Assembly: GCF_020514235.1 (NCBI RefSeq)
Contig: NZ_VTLB01000004.1
Span: forward strand, 62,001 to 126,000
Direction of reading: 5' to 3'
Origin: Synechococcus sp. MU1617
GTDB lineage: Bacteria > Cyanobacteriota > Cyanobacteriia > PCC-6307 > Cyanobiaceae
DNA length: 64,000 nucleotides
Positions 55,426 to 63,118 of the stretch are shown here, in pieces. Numbering within the stretch: position 1 is the first letter of the stretch; each line of letters opens with the position of its first letter. Both the position numbers and the translations under genes were made by a program. The notes below the pieces were generated by a model. It was given only the letters and a program-made list of their open reading frames with translations, did no database searches and was not told the origin of the DNA.

Positions 55426-55476
55426 TGGATGGATGGCCTTCTTAGGGTCAATTCCACAATGCTCGACACAGAAATC

Positions 55477-55761
55477 ATGCAGGCGACCTTGAACGGCACG
55501 GTGCTTGCTGAGAGCGACGACATCGTGATGGTGGATGGCAATCCCTACTTCCCCCGTGAAGCGATGAATGCGGAGTTCTTTCGTGACTCGAGACTCACCA
55601 CCGTCTGCGGCTGGAAGGGAACGGCCCGTTACTGGGATGTGGTGGTTGGCGATCAAGTGATCACCAATGTGGTGTGGGCCTACGACTGCCCAAAGCCCGA
55701 TGCCGAAAAGATCCGCGAGCGCTTTGCCTTCTACCGAAACAAGGGTGTGACGCTGGTCTGA
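55477..55761 (+). CDS. DUF427 family protein
   Basis: 94 residues from ATG 55477 (55459 also possible). MQATLNGTVLAESDDIVMVDGNPYFPREAM, CGWKGTARYWDVVVGDQ and VVWAYDCPKPDAEKIRERFAFY match the DUF427 fold with its conserved Trp-Lys-Gly motif. The in-frame upstream extension to 55174 runs through repeat B and is discounted. A terminator follows. Confidence 0.85.
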   Translation: MQATLNGTVLAESDDIVMVDGNPYFPREAMNAEFFRDSRLTTVCGWKGTARYWDVVVGDQVITNVVWAYDCPKPDAEKIRERFAFYRNKGVTLV

Positions 55762-55836
55762 TCAGCACTGCAACACGATGGTGGGGTGCTTCAGGCAGAA
55801 GCAACAACTCAACCCGGCTTTATTCACACTTAGCCC

Positions 55837-55859
55837 CCGTCAGCAATGGCGGTTTTTTT
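55837..55859 (+). terminator. intrinsic terminator after DUF427
   Basis: Six-bp stem CCGTCA / TGGCGG (one T-G pair) closed by a GCAA tetraloop and followed by seven T. It lies 75 nt after the DUF427 stop. Between it and argF only unassigned sequence remains. Confidence 0.75.
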
Positions 55860-55962
55860 AGTAGTGGCGTCGTGAACGTTGGTAATCCAATGACTTCTGC
55901 GCTGGTTTGTAAGGACCCCAGCCCAGACCCCTCGCCCTCTCTTGCTGGCAGCGGCTTAAGCC

Positions 55963-56919
55963 CTACAAACCACCCATCAACACCGCCAACAGAGCTTGCT
56001 GCGCATGCAGGCGGTTTTCCGCTTGATCAAAAATGCGGCTCGCCGTTCCTTCCATCACCTCAGCGCTGATTTCCTCACCGCGATGGGCCGGCAGGCAGTG
56101 CAAAACAATCGCATCGGCTGCCGCCTTGTCCATCAGGCCTTGATCCACACAGAAGCCAGCGAAGGCCTGCTCCCGCTGCGCCTGTTCGGCTTCCTGACCC
56201 ATGGAAGCCCAAACATCGGTATAGACGGCCTGGGCACCCGCCACCGCTTCACCTGGATCGCTCACCACCTCAATCGAGGCACCATGCTGCGCCAGGGATT
56301 GGGCCTGTTCAAGCACGCCCGGCAACGGCTCGAAGCCCTCAGGGCAGCCGATCCGCACATTCACCCCCAACAACGCACCGCAGAGCATCAAGGAATGAGC
56401 AACGTTGTTTCCATCACCCACATACGCCAGGGTCTGGCCGGCAAGCGCACCATGAGCTTCCTGCATGGTGAGGAAGTCCGCCAGGGCCTGGCAGGGATGC
56501 TCCAGATCGGTGAGGGCATTGATCACCGGCACCGAAGCCCAGTGGGCGTAGTCCACCAGTTCCTGCTGAGCGAAGGTGCGAATCGCCAGCACATCGCAGT
56601 AACGGCTGAGAACCCTGGCCGTGTCTTCAAGCGGCTCGCCGCGGCCGAGCTGGGTGACAGAAGGATTGAGATCCACCGTCTGGCCGCCGAGGCGGGCCAT
56701 GGCCACCTGAAAACTCACACGGGTTCGAGTGGAGGCCTTGCTGAAAATCAGACCCAGCACACGGTTACCGAGATCGATCCGACGATCGCCGCTCTTCAGT
56801 TGTGCGGCTAGGTCCAGCAACGCTGCTGTTTCCTCAGCCGAACAATCCGCTGAGGAGAGGAAGTCACGTCCGCACAGCGGAGACAGGACAGCAGCAACGC
56901 CCGCAGAAGCGGTAGCCAT
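55963..56919 (-). CDS. argF: ornithine carbamoyltransferase
   Basis: Condenses ornithine and carbamoyl phosphate to citrulline in arginine synthesis. 318 residues, full length. Carbamoyl-phosphate loop FSKASTRTRVSFQ, DLEHPCQALADFL and the ornithine motif VLHCLPAHRGEEI are present. The C-terminal 17 residues are duplicated at 54046-54100, so the 3' end of this gene was probably supplied by an incoming sequence. Confidence 0.96.
   Translation of the reverse strand: MATASAGVAAVLSPLCGRDFLSSADCSAEETAALLDLAAQLKSGDRRIDLGNRVLGLIFSKASTRTRVSFQVAMARLGGQTVDLNPSVTQLGRGEPLEDTARVLSRYCDVLAIRTFAQQELVDYAHWASVPVINALTDLEHPCQALADFLTMQEAHGALAGQTLAYVGDGNNVAHSLMLCGALLGVNVRIGCPEGFEPLPGVLEQAQSLAQHGASIEVVSDPGEAVAGAQAVYTDVWASMGQEAEQAQREQAFAGFCVDQGLMDKAAADAIVLHCLPAHRGEEISAEVMEGTASRIFDQAENRLHAQQALLAVLMGGL
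55997..56017. repeat. direct repeat, right copy (possible att core)
   Basis: Partner of 54080-54100, inside the argF coding region 11 to 18 codons before its stop. Identity is perfect over 21 nt and ends where the relic leaves argF homology. Confidence 0.7.
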
Positions 56920-56964
56920 CGCGACGGTTCAAAGGACTGTTATCGGGGATGAGGGCCGCTGCCG

Positions 56965-58839
56965 TCAAGCGGTCACTCCAGACGGCAGCACACTCGCCTC
57001 GAGCATCTGCTTGAGGTCATCCCCCTCGATCACCTCTTTTTCAAGGATCTTCTGGGCGATCGTCTCGAGTAGCGCCATGTTTTCCCGCAGGATCGTGAGG
57101 GCGTCGTCGTGGGCCTGGTCCACTAGCCCGCGGACTTCCTTATCAATGGCCTGGGCCGTGGCATCACTCACCGAACGGCGCGGGTTGTTGCCTCCCCCAA
57201 GGAAACGGCCACCGCCCTGCTTGTCGTAGGCCAGAGGCCCCAGGGTGTCGCTCATGCCGTAAGTGCCCACCATCTGCTCGGCCAGATCCGTGGCCCGCTG
57301 CAGGTCGTTGGCAGCGCCCGTGGTGATTTTGCCGAAGACGATCTCCTCAGCGGAGCGGCCTCCAAGAAGCGTGGCGATCTGACCTTGCAGTTCTTCCTTG
57401 GAGTTGAGGAAGCGCTCTTCCGTGGGGAGCTGCAGGGTGTAGCCCAGGGCACTCATGCCGCGGGGGACGATCGAAATCTTGGCAACCTTGCTGCCACCAG
57501 GCATGAGATGGCCCACGATCGCGTGGCCCACCTCGTGATAAGCAACCACTTTCTTTTCGTCGTCCTGCAGGACGCGGCTCTTCTTCTCCAGACCCGCCAC
57601 AACGCGCTCGATCGCTTCACCGAGATCTTGCTGCTCGACGCTGGTGCGCTGGGCACGAGCTGCAAGCAGCGCGGCTTCATTGACGAGGTTGGCGAGATCA
57701 GCGCCAGCAAAACCGCTGGTGGCCTGGGCCACGCTGTCGAGGTCAACGCCTGCAGCCAGCTTCACTTTCTTGGCGTAGATCTCGAGGATGGTCTTGCGGC
57801 CGGAGAGATCGGGGCGATCGACCAGAACTTGCCGGTCGAAACGACCCGGGCGCAGCAGCGCCGCATCCAACACTTCGGGTTGGTTGGTGGCCGCAAGAAC
57901 GATCACCGGCTTGTCCTGCGCTGCGAAGCCATCCATCTCGGTGAGCAGCTGATTAAGGGTCTGCTCCCGTTCGTCGTTGCCGCCGACAACGCCCATAGAC
58001 CCCGAGCGGCTCTTGCCGATGGCGTCGAGTTCGTCAATGAAGATGATGCAGGGCGCTTTTTTCTTCGCTTCTTCAAACAAATCGCGCACGCGAGCGGCAC
58101 CGGCTCCGACGAAGAGCTCGACGAATTCCGAACCGGAAATAATGAAGAACGGCACCTCGGCTTCGCCCGCAACAGCCTTGGAGAGCAGGGTCTTGCCGGT
58201 GCCAGGGGGGCCGACGAGCAGCACACCCTTGGGGATGCGAGCACCAATCTCGGTGTAACGCTCAGGACGCTTGAGGAAGTCGACGATCTCAGTCAGCTCC
58301 TGCTTCGCCTCATCCACGCCAGCCACATCGGCGAAGGTGATCCGCGACTCCTCATCGGGCACATAGACCTTGGCCTTGCTCTTGGTGAAGCTCAAAGCAC
58401 CCTGTGCACCACCGCCCATCGAGCGGCGGGCGAAGAATTGCAGCACCAGGATGAAGATCAGGGGGGGCACCACCCAACTGAGAATGGTGGTGAAGATATT
58501 GGGCTTCTTCGGAGGTGCTGCTGCGAATTCAACGCCCTTGGTCTCCAGGCGTTGCGGCAAATCCATGTCGAAGATCGGCGTGGTGGCCAGCACCGGAGGC
58601 GTGCCTTCCTCGGGATCACTCAGCTCATAGCGGATCTGATCCTGGGTAATGAAGGCCCGCTTCACCGCACCGTCATTCACCTGATCAATGAACAGGGAGT
58701 AGGGCACCCGCGGCACCTGCTGCATGCCGTTGGTGGGGAGGAAGCTGCTGGCCAGCAGCAGCACACCGAAACCAATCAGCACCAGGTTGATGATCCCGAA
58801 GCGACGGTTCGGCTGGTTGTCGTCCTGGCGGATCGGCAT
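56965..58839 (-). CDS. ftsH: ATP-dependent zinc metalloprotease FtsH
   Basis: Membrane-bound AAA+ protease; in cyanobacteria FtsH complexes remove damaged D1 protein of photosystem II. 624 residues: two N-terminal membrane helices (about 15-35 and 110-130), Walker A GPPGTGKT, Walker [13 protein letters not shown], second region of homology [15 protein letters not shown], and the zinc site HEVGH. The length and the lumenal loop fit thylakoid FtsH. Confidence 0.97.
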   Translation of the reverse strand: MPIRQDDNQPNRRFGIINLVLIGFGVLLLASSFLPTNGMQQVPRVPYSLFIDQVNDGAVKRAFITQDQIRYELSDPEEGTPPVLATTPIFDMDLPQRLETKGVEFAAAPPKKPNIFTTILSWVVPPLIFILVLQFFARRSMGGGAQGALSFTKSKAKVYVPDEESRITFADVAGVDEAKQELTEIVDFLKRPERYTEIGARIPKGVLLVGPPGTGKTLLSKAVAGEAEVPFFIISGSEFVELFVGAGAARVRDLFEEAKKKAPCIIFIDELDAIGKSRSGSMGVVGGNDEREQTLNQLLTEMDGFAAQDKPVIVLAATNQPEVLDAALLRPGRFDRQVLVDRPDLSGRKTILEIYAKKVKLAAGVDLDSVAQATSGFAGADLANLVNEAALLAARAQRTSVEQQDLGEAIERVVAGLEKKSRVLQDDEKKVVAYHEVGHAIVGHLMPGGSKVAKISIVPRGMSALGYTLQLPTEERFLNSKEELQGQIATLLGGRSAEEIVFGKITTGAANDLQRATDLAEQMVGTYGMSDTLGPLAYDKQGGGRFLGGGNNPRRSVSDATAQAIDKEVRGLVDQAHDDALTILRENMALLETIAQKILEKEVIEGDDLKQMLEASVLPSGVTA

Positions 58840-58895
58840 GGATGGCCTGAAAGTCCAATCACGCTACGAGGGATCACTGGCAATCAACGGGTGTA

Positions 58896-58919
58896 AGAAC
58901 CGAACGGCTCCTAGGTTCT
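58896..58919. promoter_or_regulatory. inverted repeat upstream of the SRAP gene
   Basis: AGAACC and GGTTCT, exact inverted repeats 12 nt apart, end 4 nt before the SRAP start codon. It does not match the LexA box, but its place suggests an operator or a leader hairpin. Confidence 0.35.
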
Positions 58920-58923
58920 GCAG

Positions 58924-59580
58924 ATGTGTGGTCGCTATTGCCTCGACACGCCTCGCGCGGAATTGCAGCAGCTGCTGGGCAGCTGGCTGCGGCCGGACGA
59001 CAGCGCCTGGTTGGAGCATTACGCCCCCCGCGAGCTGATCCGTCCCCATGAACCGGTGCTGGCGGTGCGGCGGGAGCACGGTGAAGACCGTCTCGCCCAC
59101 ATGCTTTGGGGCCTCCTGCCGGGCTGGGTCAAAGACCCGTTGCAAGCGCCGCGACCGATCAATGCCCGCGCTGAAACCATTGCGGAGAAAGCCTCTTTTC
59201 GCGGTCCATGGCGTCATCACCGCTGCCTTCTGCCCAGCACGGGCTTTTTTGAAAAAGGACACCTGATCCATCGCAGAGACCGGCAGCTGTTCTGGTTGGC
59301 CGGTGTCTGGGACCGCTGGATCGGACCCGATGGCAGTGAAGTGGAGACCTGCTGCGTGATCACGACGCGGCCCAACAGCCTGGTCGCTCCGTTGCACGAT
59401 CGAATGCCGGTGATCATTCCCGATGGCTTGGAGAGCGTCTGGCTCGAACCCGGTGATGGGGCCCACCGACGCGCCCTCGAGCCGATGCTCACGCCATCAC
59501 CAGCGGAGCCATGGGACTGCAGAGCACTGAAGCCAGCTGCCCCTGCAAACAAGCACCAGCAACTCTCCTTGCTTGATTGA
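58924..59580 (+). CDS. SRAP/HMCES-type protein (YedK family)
   Basis: 218 residues. The catalytic Cys2 is exposed by removal of Met (MCGRY). Other active-site residues are in PINARAETI (Asn), LLPSTGFFEK (Glu) and LHDRMPVI (His). SRAP proteins bind abasic sites in single-stranded DNA and form a thiazolidine crosslink, shielding the lesion. In bacteria they often belong to the SOS regulon; lexA lies 5.5 kb away. Confidence 0.93.
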   Translation: MCGRYCLDTPRAELQQLLGSWLRPDDSAWLEHYAPRELIRPHEPVLAVRREHGEDRLAHMLWGLLPGWVKDPLQAPRPINARAETIAEKASFRGPWRHHRCLLPSTGFFEKGHLIHRRDRQLFWLAGVWDRWIGPDGSEVETCCVITTRPNSLVAPLHDRMPVIIPDGLESVWLEPGDGAHRRALEPMLTPSPAEPWDCRALKPAAPANKHQQLSLLD

Positions 59581-59637
59581 ACAAGGCTTGACAGCCGTGG
59601 CTGGCTGCCGACCCTGGGAGCAGCAGCAGTATCCAAG

Positions 59638-60345
59638 GTGCTGGTGGGTCTGGTTCAGCGGCTCCTGCAGCGTGATGACACGCAGCTGAAGCTGCTGCTG
59701 CTCTTCACCCTGATCGCCACCGTGGGCTTCGCCTTTCCTCGCTTGGACTGGGTGACCTACATCGGCTACACCCTTGTTGCCTTGTTGCTGACGCAGGTGA
59801 TGGTGGGGAGCAGCAAGGCACCGGATTGGAGTGATGCCCTGTATCGGAGTCTGGGGCTGATGGCCGTGGTGACCATGTGGCTCTGGCTGCTCACGCCCCT
59901 GGAGCTGATCTACAGCGGTATGCCGTTGGCCCTGAGCTGGAGTGTGCTTGTGGGCTGGAGCGTGATCCGCCTAGTGACACGCTTCGCCAGCACCAGACGC
60001 GTCACCGAGGCGCTGCTGATGGGTGCCACGGCCGGATACCTACACATCGGGCTCGTCGCCGGCCTGGTGATGAGTGCCCTGGAAACGATCCAACCGGGCA
60101 GCTTCCAACCCCTGGAGATGACGAACGTTGGCGATTCAAGTGTTCTGGCCAACGCCCGCATCTTTTCAGCACTGAACTACTACGCCTTCGTTTGCCTCAC
60201 CACCGTGGGCTTCGGGGACATCAGCCCGATGCTCCCCCTGTCACGGATGGTGAGCGTGGCCACCAGCGTTGCCGGACCGCTCTACCTCGCGGCCGTGATG
60301 GGCGTTCTGATCGGCCGCTATGCCAACAGCCTTGAACGCCGGTGA
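59638..60345 (+). CDS. potassium-channel-like protein with TVGFGD filter
   Basis: 235 residues with about six membrane helices. The C-terminal pore loop AFVCLTTVGFGDISPMLPLSRM carries the K+ selectivity filter TVGFGD, flanked by two helices. The N-terminal 140 residues lack the voltage-sensor arginine pattern in clear form. No RCK/TrkA domain. The start at 59638 is a GTG (preceding base reading AAGGTG); other starts are possible. Confidence 0.85.
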   Translation: MLVGLVQRLLQRDDTQLKLLLLFTLIATVGFAFPRLDWVTYIGYTLVALLLTQVMVGSSKAPDWSDALYRSLGLMAVVTMWLWLLTPLELIYSGMPLALSWSVLVGWSVIRLVTRFASTRRVTEALLMGATAGYLHIGLVAGLVMSALETIQPGSFQPLEMTNVGDSSVLANARIFSALNYYAFVCLTTVGFGDISPMLPLSRMVSVATSVAGPLYLAAVMGVLIGRYANSLERR

Positions 60346-60447
60346 ACCAAACAGCAACAAATCAACTTGAGCACTCACATCCTGGATCTATGAAAGGTGA
60401 TCCATTAAAACTGATCGATTAAAACAACTCCAGAGGCCTCAAATCGA

Positions 60448-60903
60448 TTACCAGACAAGAGCTGCCAAGCCAACACCATAAAGAACGCCACTGCAAAGCA
60501 GACCCAGGAACCAAGCCAAGGATCGAGCAAAAGGCACATTAAAAAGATAGGCACTGATGTAAACAATTCGAAGGGCTGGATGTGCCCAGGCAACTACAAC
60601 AGTGATGAACGGAAGGCTTTGTCCGTTCAAAACAGCAACGACAGCAAGCAGTGCTGCAGGGGCATGGATGGTGAAGGCTTCAAAACTGTTTTGCTGTGCC
60701 CAACTAGCGCGCTTGCCCCAAGCCGGAAAGCGATCAAACATCGACCGAAGAGCCGCCAGATCCTTGATTTCAAGGCTTGCGCTGAATCGAGCGATGTAAA
60801 GCAGGATGATGCTGATCAGCAGCGTGGCGAACGACAGCACCAACGACCACAGATAAGGCTCTGCACTCGACACCATCGATTGCGACAAATCTGACATCAA
60901 CAT
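60448..60903 (-). CDS. MAPEG family membrane protein
   Basis: 151 residues, four membrane helices. The MAPEG family binds glutathione and eicosanoid-like or lipid substrates. The motif WAQQNSFEAFTIHAPAALLAVVAVLNG with Glu and Asn-Ser, and HPALRIVYISAYLFNVPFARSLAWFLGL, are typical. It looks less GC-rich than its left neighbours. ATG 60903; an internal ATG at 60897 is also possible. Confidence 0.85.
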   Translation of the reverse strand: MLMSDLSQSMVSSAEPYLWSLVLSFATLLISIILLYIARFSASLEIKDLAALRSMFDRFPAWGKRASWAQQNSFEAFTIHAPAALLAVVAVLNGQSLPFITVVVAWAHPALRIVYISAYLFNVPFARSLAWFLGLLCSGVLYGVGLAALVW

Positions 60904-60952
60904 TCACAAATCAAGGTTCTTTAAGGCTAGAGGCCTCGGCAGCAAAAGCAAC

Positions 60953-61357
60953 TTAATTTGATGTATCGCGGAGGCTTGCGATGAACGCAGCCACGCAAAT
61001 ACCCCATATCACTCCTTTAACAATAATCCCATTAACATCTTCAATGGGATGATCTGGTCGAAACGTTGACCCACGTAGATAGGCTTCCAGATGCGCGAAG
61101 AAGGGCACGAACATTCCTCCTGCCGAATATCCCCAAGCACCAGCCAAATAAATCGTGGACTGTGCAAGCTTGGCCGTGCATGCAGCAGCAGCAAGGATCA
61201 GCAAAACTCCCGACCCATAATCCTCAAGCATCGTTGTTGCATTGATCGAAAAGTAATCAATGCCTCGACGTGCTGTTTCTCCAAGTATAAAAATTGTTCC
61301 CATGGCATAGGCCATGGCCTGAGTGCCCTTCATGCATTCATTGGATTCAAATTTCAT
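60953..61357 (-). CDS. hypothetical membrane protein, lower GC
   Basis: 134 residues from ATG 61357 (61333 alternative). Four hydrophobic stretches (AMAYAMGTIFILGET, GVLLILAAAACTAKLAQSTIYLAGAWGYSAGGMFVPFF, IIVKGVIWGICVAAFIASL). No family recognised. Base composition is visibly lower in GC than most of the window, as for the PTOX-like gene, and it pairs with the MAPEG gene. Confidence 0.6.
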   Translation of the reverse strand: MKFESNECMKGTQAMAYAMGTIFILGETARRGIDYFSINATTMLEDYGSGVLLILAAAACTAKLAQSTIYLAGAWGYSAGGMFVPFFAHLEAYLRGSTFRPDHPIEDVNGIIVKGVIWGICVAAFIASLRDTSN

Positions 61358-61494
61358 TGTGAGGCCTGATGTCGAGTTGTGCATGCAAATCACGTTGCAC
61401 AGCTGCATCGTTCGAGAAAAATCCGATCGTTCCCCTTACAAGACCCCAAAGTTGTCTTGCAGCCGAGGGAAAGACTCACAGAAGAGGACTGAAC

Positions 61495-62559
61495 TCAGGA
61501 GCCGCTGCGCCAACGGAGCAGCCAGTCGTGCCCCAGCGGCTCGCACTGATGCCACCTCCCCTGCAGCGCTTGATCCATGGAGCTGAAGTCCAGATCTCCT
61601 AGAGGGGTGCGGGCCGCCATGCCCCCCATCAGCTTCGGAGCCACCACCGCCGCAATCTCCTGCACACAGCCCTGCCGGATCGCCGCGGCCGCCAACTCAG
61701 GGCCGCACTCCCAGAGCACCTGGTTGCAACCACGCCCCGCCAGAGCCTCCATCAGCTGCATCGGTTCACAGGCTGAAAGTTCAAGTCCCTCAAGGCCAGA
61801 AGGGAGATGCTGGGGATCGGCATCGGGACCGTGGGCCACGAGGGTCGGGGCGATAGCGGTGTCCCAGAGCTGGGCCTGATCCGGAAGATCCAAGCTGCGG
61901 CTCAGCACCACCCGCAACGGTTCTGGCGAACGTCTGCCGCGACTAGTCAGCAGCGGATTATCAGCACGAACCGTACCGCCACCAACGATCACTGCATCCA
62001 TGCCACTGCGCAGCCGATGCACCCAATCGCGGGCGTATGGGCCGCTGATCCATTGGCTGGCCCCATTGGGCAAAGCGGTGCGGCCGTCCAAGCTCATGGC
62101 CCACTTCAGAATCCCGAACGGGCGGCCGGTACGAACGCGGTGCAGGAAAGCCCGGTTCTGCTGGCGGGCCTCCTCGCGCAGCACACCACTGATCACCTCC
62201 AGACCCGCCTCACGCAGCTGACGAATGCCGCCCCCATCCACTCGGGGGTCCGGGTCCTCCAGAGCGATCACAACCCTACGAATGCCCGCCTGAAGCACCG
62301 CCTCACTGCAAGGGGGCGTGCGGCCGTGGTGGCAACAGGGTTCCAGGGTGACCACAAGGGTTCCGTCTCGGGCCGCATCCCCGGCCTGCCGCAACGCACC
62401 CACCTCGGCATGGGCGGCACCGGCCCGCGCGTGAAAGCCGTCGCCAACAAGGCGCCCATCGCGATCAAGAACCACGGCCCCCACGAGAGGGTTGGGACTG
62501 GTGTGTCCTTCAGCTAGGGCGGCCAGGGCCAGGGCTCGCCGCATCCAGAGCTCCCACAT
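61495..62559 (-). CDS. ribD: bifunctional riboflavin deaminase/reductase
   Basis: Performs the deamination and reduction steps of riboflavin synthesis. 354 residues from ATG 62559, which overlaps the upstream stop (TGATG). The zinc site is in GAAHAEVGAL and EPCCHHGRTPPC. The C-terminal reductase domain has RPFGILKWAMSLDG, SGPYARDWVHRLRSGMDAVIVGGGT and the NADPH-binding region. The longer frame to 62592 is rejected in favour of the overlap. Confidence 0.94.
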   Translation of the reverse strand: MWELWMRRALALAALAEGHTSPNPLVGAVVLDRDGRLVGDGFHARAGAAHAEVGALRQAGDAARDGTLVVTLEPCCHHGRTPPCSEAVLQAGIRRVVIALEDPDPRVDGGGIRQLREAGLEVISGVLREEARQQNRAFLHRVRTGRPFGILKWAMSLDGRTALPNGASQWISGPYARDWVHRLRSGMDAVIVGGGTVRADNPLLTSRGRRSPEPLRVVLSRSLDLPDQAQLWDTAIAPTLVAHGPDADPQHLPSGLEGLELSACEPMQLMEALAGRGCNQVLWECGPELAAAAIRQGCVQEIAAVVAPKLMGGMAARTPLGDLDFSSMDQALQGRWHQCEPLGHDWLLRWRSGS

Positions 62560-63047
62560 CAGCTGAGAGGCAACTCCTGCAGCGAGCGCCATTCCCCGAC
62601 GACATATGGAGGGATCGGCAACTCAGTGAACACACCCGGCAACGCCAAGCGCAGCGGTCGGTTGTTGCTGAGATCGTTCAGCAAGGGATCAAGGGCAAAT
62701 TCAGCCGCTGCGTCGCGGCCATCGGTGGCCAGCACCGAATTGGCCAAGGTGATGTCGTCCAGCTGCCATTCGCGGCGACCCGCCAACACCTGGAGGGTCA
62801 CCGGATGATCAAGCCTCAGCTTTCCGGGATAGCCCACCACGCGCAGCACCACCGGCTGGCCTGGAGGGCCTTCGCGGTAGGCCACCGCCTGCCAGCTGTC
62901 GTAATCGAGATCCCGCAGACTCTCAAGCGAACGAACCATGGCGACGCCTGCCTCACTCTCATGCTGGTGCACCTGGGCCCAGGCCATGCCCGGCGTAAGC
63001 AGCAAGAGCCCAAGGGCGGCCATGAAACAGCAGAGCAAACGGCGCAT
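62559..63047 (-). CDS. DUF3122 exported protein
   Basis: 162 residues with a signal peptide (LLCCFMAALGLLLLTPGMAWA) and a mature domain SLESLRDLDYDSWQAVAYREGPPGQPVVLRVVGYPGKLRLDHPVTL, a pattern seen in the cyanobacterial DUF3122 family. Function unknown. The stop overlaps the ribD start, so the two are co-transcribed. Confidence 0.8.
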   Translation of the reverse strand: MRRLLCCFMAALGLLLLTPGMAWAQVHQHESEAGVAMVRSLESLRDLDYDSWQAVAYREGPPGQPVVLRVVGYPGKLRLDHPVTLQVLAGRREWQLDDITLANSVLATDGRDAAAEFALDPLLNDLSNNRPLRLALPGVFTELPIPPYVVGEWRSLQELPLS

Positions 63048-63118
63048 GGGGAGGACGACAGTCCGCGAATTCTCACAACAAAACTGTCCTTCAGAGGATT
63101 TTCACTGAGAATTAATAA

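Larger units (their letters stand above)
54080..56017. mobile_element. candidate 1.9-kb element integrated at the 3' end of argF
   Basis: Bounded by the 21-nt direct repeats in the argF relic and in intact argF. Contents: repeat fragment C, a two-helix membrane protein gene, a 55-codon coiled-coil gene, repeat copy B and a DUF427 gene. No integrase, transposase or inverted terminal repeat is visible, so it would be non-autonomous or a decayed remnant. Recombination between divergent argF genes is the main alternative. Confidence 0.5.

Noticed and set aside
57385-58896. 503-codon open frame on the plus strand
   Set aside because: It lies fully antisense to ftsH, whose AAA+ and zinc motifs are unambiguous. 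Long antisense frames are expected in GC-rich genes.
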